Below are positions 1-6,842 of a stretch of DNA of 64,000 nucleotides, piece by piece. Within the stretch, counting starts at the first letter, position 1. Every line of letters starts with the position of its first letter. Under the pieces are notes generated by a model. It had not been told where the DNA came from. It searched no databases and saw only the letters and a list, made by a program, of their open reading frames with translations. Source of the stretch: SLSG01 sp964477035. Its GTDB lineage: Bacteria > Bacteroidota > Bacteroidia > Bacteroidales > UBA7960. Both the position numbers and the translations under genes were made by a program. Where the stretch lies: the NCBI GenBank assembly GCA_964477035.1, contig CAYZCW010000005.1, positions 62,001 to 126,000 on the forward strand, in the 5' to 3' direction.

Positions 1-1
1 C

Positions 2-1873
2 AACGCCTGGGAGGATACGGAAGACTTTTTAACCAACAGCGGCTGGGCCGCCGTGGATGCCGACGGGGACGGCGAGAACTGGTTTCTGGAAGAGGATGGC
101 GGGATGAACGTCATGGCTTCGGCCTCCTGGGATGCCGGCGCGCTGACCCCGGAGAACTGGCTGATCACCCCGCAGATCCGCCTGCCTGCCAGCCCGGAGG
201 AAGGCATCATCCTGTTGCGCTACGATGTGGCCGCTTCCGGCAACAACTTTTTTGAAGAGCATTACAAGGTGGTGGTCTCCACCACGGGCAACGACCCGGC
301 AGACTTCCCGGATGAGAACATCGTGCTGGAAGAGACCCTCACCGGGGCGGAGCGGGGATGGAACTACGCCAGCCGTTACATCGATTTGTCCGGATATGCC
401 GGGGAGGCGGTCTACATTGCTTTCGTGCATTACGACTGCACCGACTTCGACCTGCTGCTGATCAACAACGTGGCCGTCCGGCTGGTGAACAGCGCAGCCG
501 TCTTTCCCGAGATGGCGGACTTCAACCCGATGGACCCGCAGGATGTTGAGACCGTGGTGACGTTCTTTGGCGCCACCGAATTGACGGGCGTGCAGGAAGG
601 GGCCGTGGCACTGACCGAAGGCACTGAATACACCGTGGCCGAAGGGGAGGAAGGCACCGCCGTGCTGACCATCATGGCCGCCTACCTGGAGAGCCTGCCC
701 GAAGGAGACAATGAATTCCATCTCCTGTTCGACAGCGGTGATCCCGTGCCCTTTACCGTGGTCGTGGGCGCCACCCCCGAAAACACCACCCTCAGCCCGG
801 GGATGGCCGATTTCGACCCGGACAGCCCGGCGGATGTCGCCTTCCAGATCGCCTGGGGCAGCGCCACCACGGTGGCGAGCCTGCATGACGAAGACGGAGA
901 GGTGGAGGCCTCCCTGTGGACCGTCGAAGGCAACACCCTTAAGGTGCTGGCAGCCTACTTTGCGGAGCTGGATCCGGGTTATGTGCTGTTCAAGGCCGGG
1001 TTCGACCTGGGTGAAGATGCCCATGTCCTGGTGCGCATCATGGACCATTCCGTGCGCAGCCTCCCCTTTGCCGAAGAGTTCCAGGGACATCCGGTCATGG
1101 TTGCCGACACCCCGGAAGAGTGGCTTCCCAACGGCTGGGTCGCCCTGGACGAGGATGGGGATGGCTTCAACTGGTATTTTGTCCCGGTGATCAGCGACGG
1201 GGAGTTCCAGTACGGCCGCATGCAGTCCCGCTCCTATTACAACGACCCGGAAGCGGGTAATGTCGCACTCACCCCCGACAACTGGCTGATCACCCCGCCC
1301 ATCCAGCTCAACAGCATCACCGATGTGGACCAGACCATCGAGCTGAGCTTCCGCGTGGCCCCGGGCGCCAACACCCCGTCTTACCGCATGGAGCATTACA
1401 GCGTGATGATCTCCTACACCGACAGGGACCTGGCTTCGTTCGATGAGCTGTACTCGGAAACGATTGCCCAGGACCACCCGCAGAACGAATTGCAGCAACG
1501 CAAGGTGGAGCTGACCTTTTACGAGGGACAGCAGGTGTACATTGCCTTCCGCCACCATGATGTCACAGACATGGACCGCCTGCTTTTCAGCGATGTGGAG
1601 GTGGTGATGCACGGAGGCACCTTCGTGAACGACCCGGAGCAACCACTTCTCAAGGTGTATCCCAACCCGGCACGTACCAGCGTGCAGGTGGCTTCCGGCT
1701 CCCTGATCCGGGAAGTCAGCCTGTTCAACCTGCTGGGCAACGAGGTCTACCGGCAAGCGGTCGGTGACTTCCGCCACCAGCTCAACCTGGGCGGCCTGCC
1801 CGAAGGCATCTACCTGCTCAGGGCCGTGACGGAAACCGGCACAGAGACGCACCGGATCCAGGTGGTCCGCTAG
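2..1873 (+). CDS. Secreted choice-of-anchor-J / X2-domain protein with type IX sorting signal (5' partial)
   Basis: The frame is open from the left edge, so the N-terminus and signal peptide are missing; 623 residues are visible. In order they show a choice-of-anchor-J (cleaved-adhesin-like) domain (about 1-155, with the DADGDGENW turn), two Ig-like repeats resembling the X2 module found next to carbohydrate-binding domains (about 168-256 and 263-345), a second choice-of-anchor-J domain (about 356-530, DEDGDGFNW), and a C-terminal type IX secretion sorting domain (about 548-623, opening with KVYPNPA and ending IQVVR). It should be exported to the cell surface, probably as an adhesin or substrate binder. 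It converges on the yfcC operon, whose lipoprotein at 4551-5429 carries the same choice-of-anchor-J fold, so it may serve the same substrate. No enzyme motif was seen. Confidence 0.8.
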   Translation, partial: NAWEDTEDFLTNSGWAAVDADGDGENWFLEEDGGMNVMASASWDAGALTPENWLITPQIRLPASPEEGIILLRYDVAASGNNFFEEHYKVVVSTTGNDPADFPDENIVLEETLTGAERGWNYASRYIDLSGYAGEAVYIAFVHYDCTDFDLLLINNVAVRLVNSAAVFPEMADFNPMDPQDVETVVTFFGATELTGVQEGAVALTEGTEYTVAEGEEGTAVLTIMAAYLESLPEGDNEFHLLFDSGDPVPFTVVVGATPENTTLSPGMADFDPDSPADVAFQIAWGSATTVASLHDEDGEVEASLWTVEGNTLKVLAAYFAELDPGYVLFKAGFDLGEDAHVLVRIMDHSVRSLPFAEEFQGHPVMVADTPEEWLPNGWVALDEDGDGFNWYFVPVISDGEFQYGRMQSRSYYNDPEAGNVALTPDNWLITPPIQLNSITDVDQTIELSFRVAPGANTPSYRMEHYSVMISYTDRDLASFDELYSETIAQDHPQNELQQRKVELTFYEGQQVYIAFRHHDVTDMDRLLFSDVEVVMHGGTFVNDPEQPLLKVYPNPARTSVQVASGSLIREVSLFNLLGNEVYRQAVGDFRHQLNLGGLPEGIYLLRAVTETGTETHRIQVVR

Positions 1874-1893
1874 GGCTGTCCGACGAACAAACC

Positions 1894-1936
1894 ACAAGGG
1901 GCGGTCCCGTGCATCCGGGACCGCCCCTTGTTTTTT
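1894..1936 (+). terminator. Rho-independent terminator between convergent genes
   Basis: A perfect 16-bp stem (1894-1909 with 1916-1931) with a 6-base loop is followed by a T run. It ends the plus-strand secreted protein gene. The hairpin may also help stop the minus-strand operon, although the A-rich run needed on that side is weak. Confidence 0.9.
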
Positions 1937-1963
1937 GGTCCATGGGCGGCAAGCCAGCCCGTC

Positions 1964-3577
1964 TTAAAACCCGTTCAGCTGCATGGTCACCGTGGGGATG
2001 AGCATCAGGAAGCCGAGCAGGATCAGGAGGGCGATCAGGGGAGCGACCCAGCGCACCCACTTGTGGTAAGGGATGCGGGCCACGCCCAGCACGGCGATCA
2101 GCACCCCGGAGGTCGGGGTGATCATGTTGGTGAAGCCGTCCCCGAACTGGAAGGCCATGACGGTGGCCTGGCGCGAGATGCCGATCAGGTCGCTGAACGG
2201 GGCCATGATGGGCATGGTGATGGCCGCCTTGGCCGAGCCACTGGGGATCACGATGTTGATGATGGTCTGGATCACGTACATCACACCGACCGATGCCACC
2301 CTGCCGAACTGTCCGAGCGATTTGGACAGCCCGTACAGGATGCTGTCGATCACGCCCCCATCCTCCAGCACCACGATGATGCCCCCGGCAAGTCCCACGA
2401 TCACGGCCGCCGACAGGATGTCCTTCACCCCGTCCAGGAAGCTGTTGGCGATGTCGTTGGCGCTCTTGTTCACCGACAGCCCGGAGGCGATGCCCATGGC
2501 CAGAAACAGGGTGGCGATCTCCATCACATACCAGCCATAGCCCATCACCCCGATGATCAAAAACAGGATCGTGTAGGCAAGCAGCAGCAGGATAAAGAAA
2601 TGCACCGACTTGCGCAGGGTGAGCCAGCCGGCCAGGGCGAAGGCGACCGCCAGCACCGGCAGGATGGTCAGATGGATGGAGGAGGTCCCGATGGTCAATG
2701 TGGTCGTCGGATGCAGAAACGAGTAGATGCCCAGCACCCCCAGGATGACACCCCATACGACCCAGGCCATGCGGGGGGTGTGGTAGCTGACCGCCTCCTC
2801 CTGCCCGCTCTCGCGCTGCCGCCAGTAAGCATCTTCTTCGTACATGACGGAGGCCCGGGGGTTCTTGCGGATGCGGGCCACATAGCGCAGCACGAAAGCG
2901 ATGCCCACCGCATTGATCACCAGCCAGGCAAACAGCCGGTATTCGATCCCCGAGAACAGGGGCAGGTCGGCCAGGCCCTGGGCAATCCCGATGGTGAAAG
3001 GGTTGAGGATGGCGCCGGCAAAGCCCAGGTGGGCCGCGATGTATACCATGCACACCCCGGTGATGCTGTCGTAGCCCATGGAGATGGCCAGGGGGATGAG
3101 GATGATCACGAAGGCGATCGTCTCCTCGCTCATCCCGAAGATGGCGCCGAAGGCGCTGAACAACAGCATCACCATCACAATGATGATGTTGTCCATGCCC
3201 AGCCGCCGCAGCAGGCCGTGCCCCTCCAGGCGGCGCGTCCGCCGGAGGAAGGCCATGATGCCCACGTCGATGGCGCGGGTCTGGTTCATGATCCAGAAGG
3301 CGCCCCCGATCATCAGGATGAAGATGATGATGTGCGCCTGCCGCACGAAGCCGTTGAACAGGGCAGAGAATACCTGCCATGTCTGGACCTGGTGGTCCAG
3401 CACCCGCCCTTCGGGCAGCTGGTCGGCATGGTAGAACACCAGGGTGGTCTGTTCCCTGCCGTCCACCAGGCGGGTTTCCTCGATGTATTTGCCGGGCGGG
3501 ATCACCCAGGTCAGGACCGCCGCCAGCACGATGATGGCGAACACGATCACGTAAGTGTGGGGTACTTTTTTCAGCAT
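1964..3577 (-). CDS. yfcC: YfcC-family (DcuC/C4-dicarboxylate-type) inner-membrane transporter
   Basis: A 537-residue polytopic membrane protein of the YfcC family (C4-dicarboxylate anaerobic carrier superfamily). Hydrophobic segments start at residue 8 and continue to the C-terminus, where VTMQLNGF ends the chain. Family-like stretches include FGDGFTNMITPTSG near residue 470 and the re-entrant-like IPSGSAKAA near 440. Relatives carry dicarboxylates, basic amino acids or peptides; the substrate cannot be read from sequence. It is the last gene of the iadA-susC-susD-lipoprotein-cyanophycinase operon, 90 bp behind the cyanophycinase gene, which suggests import of aspartyl dipeptides or export of one of the released amino acids. 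The start ATG lies at 3575-3577, preceded by an A-rich leader without a Shine-Dalgarno sequence. Confidence 0.88.
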   Translation of the reverse strand: MLKKVPHTYVIVFAIIVLAAVLTWVIPPGKYIEETRLVDGREQTTLVFYHADQLPEGRVLDHQVQTWQVFSALFNGFVRQAHIIIFILMIGGAFWIMNQTRAIDVGIMAFLRRTRRLEGHGLLRRLGMDNIIIVMVMLLFSAFGAIFGMSEETIAFVIILIPLAISMGYDSITGVCMVYIAAHLGFAGAILNPFTIGIAQGLADLPLFSGIEYRLFAWLVINAVGIAFVLRYVARIRKNPRASVMYEEDAYWRQRESGQEEAVSYHTPRMAWVVWGVILGVLGIYSFLHPTTTLTIGTSSIHLTILPVLAVAFALAGWLTLRKSVHFFILLLLAYTILFLIIGVMGYGWYVMEIATLFLAMGIASGLSVNKSANDIANSFLDGVKDILSAAVIVGLAGGIIVVLEDGGVIDSILYGLSKSLGQFGRVASVGVMYVIQTIINIVIPSGSAKAAITMPIMAPFSDLIGISRQATVMAFQFGDGFTNMITPTSGVLIAVLGVARIPYHKWVRWVAPLIALLILLGFLMLIPTVTMQLNGF

Positions 3578-3667
3578 GTGTCGAAGTTTATGACCGGGCG
3601 GCGGGTGTGCCCGCCTCGCCCTGCCTGCATCAATACAACGGGGAAGGGCCGCTTCAGGCGGCGTGCG

Positions 3668-4531
3668 TCAGGGCTGGGCGATCGCGAAGGCATCCCCGGG
3701 CAAAAACACATCCAGGCTGATGCCGGTGCCGCCCAGCTTGTCCCCAAGCCTTTTGCCGGGCCCGCCCTGCTTGCGGAACACCAGCACCTGGGCGTCGCCC
3801 ACCACTTCGGCCAGGTTGCCGTGCACCAGGATGGCGGTCGACTCGTCGATGCCGATGCCAGGCAGGTCAGGATACTCCAGCACCGCGGTGATCAGCCGGT
3901 TGTGGCGGCTTCGCCACACGAAATGCTGATCGATGATGGCCGTGGTGATCAGCCCCAGCCCTTCGGCCAGCTCCAGGTTGTCGGCTTCGATCCTGGGGAA
4001 GGTGGACCGGTACTCCGGGTAGCGCAACTCATCCCCGGTGATCATCTTCTCACTCATCACGGCGGCCCCGGCGCTGGTGCCGGCGATCACCGCCCCGGCG
4101 GCATAGGCCTCATGGAGGGCCTCCATGATGGGGGTGTGGCGCACGATGTCCATGAATCGCGACTGGGAGCCCCCGCTGATATAAATTAGCGGGGCCTGGC
4201 GCAGGCTGTCCAGCCATTCGGCACGCGGCGACTCCCCCGCCAGGAAGTTGAAGCCGGTGACATGTTGCACTCCCTGGCGCAGAAACTGTTCGCCCGACCA
4301 AATGATGGCCGAGTCGGGCTCGGCGCTGGCCATGGGCAGGATCACCACATAGCCGCCGTCCCCGAGGCCGGCCTCCTGGATCATGCGTTCCACCATGTGT
4401 TCAGGGCGGCTGCCGCCTCCGATGATAAACAACTTGCCGTCGACTGCGGCCTCCGGGCCGGTCGCGGCAGGTCCGTTGCAGGCGGCAAGCAACAGGGCCA
4501 GCAGGGGAATCAGAAATTGCCTGGTTTGCAT
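3668..4531 (-). CDS. cphB: Lipoprotein cyanophycinase (peptidase family S51)
   Basis: Counted from the chosen start MQTRQF, this is 287 residues; the in-frame upstream ATG would spoil the signal peptide. A lipobox LLAAC places the lipidated cysteine at residue 18, so the enzyme is probably held on the outer membrane. Family S51 features are clear: nucleophile serine in GTSAGA (Ser153), then DQHF with His203, and Glu230 placed 27 residues after the histidine as in cyanophycinase CphB. From memory of the CphB structure, substrate-pocket residues Gln101, Asp172, Gln173, Arg178, Arg180 and Arg183 correspond to Gln123, Asp201, Gln202, Arg207, Arg209 and Arg212, all present here. This favours true beta-aspartyl-arginine cleavage over alpha-aspartyl dipeptidase activity. 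One difference is GGSQ instead of the usual GGDQ. It sits 19 bp behind the PKD lipoprotein gene in the same operon. Confidence 0.88.
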   Translation of the reverse strand: MQTRQFLIPLLALLLAACNGPAATGPEAAVDGKLFIIGGGSRPEHMVERMIQEAGLGDGGYVVILPMASAEPDSAIIWSGEQFLRQGVQHVTGFNFLAGESPRAEWLDSLRQAPLIYISGGSQSRFMDIVRHTPIMEALHEAYAAGAVIAGTSAGAAVMSEKMITGDELRYPEYRSTFPRIEADNLELAEGLGLITTAIIDQHFVWRSRHNRLITAVLEYPDLPGIGIDESTAILVHGNLAEVVGDAQVLVFRKQGGPGKRLGDKLGGTGISLDVFLPGDAFAIAQP

Positions 4532-4550
4532 AGAAGAAAGGTGTTTATGG

Positions 4551-5429
4551 TTAGTCGGCTGTCTCGTACACATGGATGTCCCTCAGCACGATCGACCACA
4601 GGTCGGTCGACTCATGGTGCCGGAAGGCGATGTACACCTGCTCACCGGCGAAATCCGACAGGTTCACATTGCGCAGGACCCACACCCAGTTGGTCATGGT
4701 GGGCTGCAGGCGCTCGGTATAAATGGTCTGGAAGTCGGACGGGTCAGTCCCCGTGGTCGAAACCAGGATGCTGTAGTTTTCCGTGCGGAAGTCCGGGCTG
4801 CTGGCCCGTGGCGTTACCTCAAACTCCAGGTCGGCCCCGTTCACTTCGCGCAGGTCGATCTGCGGGGTGACGATCCAGTTGTCGGGCGTCAGCACCTCCC
4901 CGGTGGAGGACACCCAGGAGTCGGACAGGATGTAGTACTCATCCTGGGACGTGTCCCAGTACCAGTTGTGTCCGTCCCCATCCGAGTCGATCAGGGTCCA
5001 CCCCTGGGGCGGGAAGCTGTCTTCCAGTCCCGGGTCGTCGAATTGCTCCCGGAAAATCGTGGGTACCAAGACCATGCGTTCGGTCTTCTCCAGGCTGTTG
5101 TAGTGCAGGGGCTGCTCCGGGCTGACGGTCAGGGTCACTTCATACACGCCTCCCTGGGTGTAGACCTCCACGGGGTCTTTCTCATTGGAGGTGTTGCCGT
5201 TGCCGAAATCCCAGTGGTAGCCCGTGGCCTGCAACGATTTGTTGACAAACTGCACGACATAATGGATGTTGCCGCTCTGCTGGTCGGTCGTCGTTTCAAA
5301 GCTGAATTCAAAATCGGCCTGGGTGCTGGGTGTCGGCACATTAAAATCCTCTTCCCCGCAGCCTTGGACTGCCAGCAACAGGGCTGCGGAAACAAGAACG
5401 ATACCGGTGATGCGATTGAAATATTTCAT
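4551..5429 (-). CDS. PKD / choice-of-anchor-J lipoprotein, candidate surface substrate-binding protein
   Basis: 292 residues with a signal peptide and lipobox LAVQGC (Cys24). A PKD-like beta-sandwich spans about 40-120 (GYHWDFGNGNTS is the typical PKD turn), and a choice-of-anchor-J domain spans about 127-290 (DSDGDGHNWYW, ending near the ADFAG-like VYIAFRHH stretch). The gene sits directly behind susD, the place where surface glycan-binding proteins lie in polysaccharide-utilisation loci, so the inferred job is to hold the polymer at the cell surface. Its C-terminal domain resembles both choice-of-anchor-J domains of the convergent secreted protein at the left edge. No catalytic motif was seen. 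Confidence 0.82.
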   Translation of the reverse strand: MKYFNRITGIVLVSAALLLAVQGCGEEDFNVPTPSTQADFEFSFETTTDQQSGNIHYVVQFVNKSLQATGYHWDFGNGNTSNEKDPVEVYTQGGVYEVTLTVSPEQPLHYNSLEKTERMVLVPTIFREQFDDPGLEDSFPPQGWTLIDSDGDGHNWYWDTSQDEYYILSDSWVSSTGEVLTPDNWIVTPQIDLREVNGADLEFEVTPRASSPDFRTENYSILVSTTGTDPSDFQTIYTERLQPTMTNWVWVLRNVNLSDFAGEQVYIAFRHHESTDLWSIVLRDIHVYETAD

Positions 5430-5450
5430 GGGGTTTGTTTTTTTCTCGGA

Positions 5451-6797
5451 TCAATACCCTTCGTTTTGATACATGCCTTCGTGAAAATTGGTCAGCAGCT
5501 CCCCCAGGGGAATGGGGAACAGGGTCTGCCATTCGGCTGTCACTCCGGGGAGCTCGGCCACAGCCTGCCCGGTGCGCACCAGGTCGAACCAGCGGTGCCC
5601 CTCGAAGGCAAACTCCAGCTGCCGCATGTCCTTGATCTGCCGCTCCAACAGAATGGGGTTGGTGGTCAGCACTTCCGGCAGGCCTGCCCGCTTGCGGATG
5701 GCATTCACGTCATCGCGCGCCTCCTGCAGGTTGACCCCCAGTTTGGTATGGGCTTCGGCCCGGATCAGCAGCATCTCAGCCAGGCGGAACACATACACGT
5801 TGTCGGTCCCCGTCTCGATGTCGCTGTATTTGATGCAGTAGAAGTTTCCCCCCTGCACGCCGATGGAGGCCTCGCGGCGCAGGTCGTTCGAAGCAAAGAA
5901 ATTGTACAGTTTGGCGGTGGGGGCAAACTCCCGGCGGCCGCTCAGAGCGGTCGGGAAGAAATACTCGGCATAGCGGTTGCGGTCCTGCTCCGAGAAGTAC
6001 ACCTCGAAGATGGACTCGCTGCTGGGGTTGCCCGAATACAGGTCGGCAAAGACCGGCTCCAGGCTCAGGCCGAACCCGGTAATCACCTCATGGGCGGCGG
6101 CTGCGGCCGTTTCCAGGTGCTGCGGCTGCGGGTCGTGGGCATACCAGAACAGGTGGGTGCGCGCCTTCAGCGCCAGGATGGCGGCCCGGGAGGCCCTGGC
6201 CCTGACGAAACCCTGGTGAATATGGGACTCGGCAAATTCCAGGTCGCTGAAGACCTGGGCATACACCTGATTCACCGGCTGACGGGGCACGTTGAGGTCC
6301 TCTTCGGCCGAGGTGGCCGGGGCGGTGCGTATGGGCACGGGACCGAACAGGCGCACCAGGTCGAAATGAGCCAGGGCCCGGAGGAAATACAGTTCCGCCA
6401 GGAAGGCATCACGCTCCCCGTCGCCCAGGCCTTCCACCCCCGGAATGGCGTCAATCACCACGTTCACCCGGCTCAGGGTGCTGTAGATGGCGCTCCACAT
6501 CCCTTCCACGATCACATTGTCGGCCAGGATGCTGTTGTTGTCGATCTGGTTGTAGCCCGCGGTGGTGCCGGTCCATGTGAGGTTGTCTGCCGCCAGGTCG
6601 CCGGTCACCACGTAGTTGCGGCCATAATAGCCAACGGCTTGCAGGGAGGCATAACACCCGGTGATGGCGCTTTCCACGTCTTTGGGCGTCAGGATGGCCT
6701 GGTCGGCCGCGATGCTGTGGTAGGGCTCCACGTCGAGCACATCGCAGGCGGGCATTGCCAGAAGCACCAGCAAAACCAGGACCGGTATCCGTTTCAT
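5451..6797 (-). CDS. susD: SusD/RagB-type nutrient-binding outer-membrane lipoprotein
   Basis: 448 residues from the start MKRIPVL, chosen over an ATG six codons upstream because it gives a cleaner signal peptide with lipobox LAMPAC (Cys18 in this numbering). The N-terminal SusD-like region (DVEPYHSIAADQAI, then GCYASLQ) and the helical TPR scaffold with the C-terminal stretch FAFEGHRWFDLVR (near residue 410) are diagnostic of the RagB/SusD family. It forms the lid on the SusC channel and delivers ligand. It follows susC by 45 bp and precedes the PKD lipoprotein by 21 bp. At under 450 residues it is on the short side for the family. Confidence 0.95.
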   Translation of the reverse strand: MKRIPVLVLLVLLAMPACDVLDVEPYHSIAADQAILTPKDVESAITGCYASLQAVGYYGRNYVVTGDLAADNLTWTGTTAGYNQIDNNSILADNVIVEGMWSAIYSTLSRVNVVIDAIPGVEGLGDGERDAFLAELYFLRALAHFDLVRLFGPVPIRTAPATSAEEDLNVPRQPVNQVYAQVFSDLEFAESHIHQGFVRARASRAAILALKARTHLFWYAHDPQPQHLETAAAAAHEVITGFGLSLEPVFADLYSGNPSSESIFEVYFSEQDRNRYAEYFFPTALSGRREFAPTAKLYNFFASNDLRREASIGVQGGNFYCIKYSDIETGTDNVYVFRLAEMLLIRAEAHTKLGVNLQEARDDVNAIRKRAGLPEVLTTNPILLERQIKDMRQLEFAFEGHRWFDLVRTGQAVAELPGVTAEWQTLFPIPLGELLTNFHEGMYQNEGY

Positions 6798-6842
6798 TTT
6801 ATCTGTTGTCGTCATTGCTTAAAATCTTTTGAGGGTTAAACG

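Noticed and set aside
29..1897. Long open frame antisense to the secreted protein gene
   Set aside because: High-GC shadow frame: rich in His/Gly/Val, no family features, and the sense frame is clearly coding.
1928..4189. Long plus-strand open frame over yfcC and the cyanophycinase gene
   Set aside because: His/Gln/Asp-rich shadow of two well-recognised minus-strand genes; no domain.
4383..6839. Long plus-strand open frame over susD and the PKD lipoprotein gene
   Set aside because: Antisense shadow; the minus-strand products are recognised families with signal peptides.
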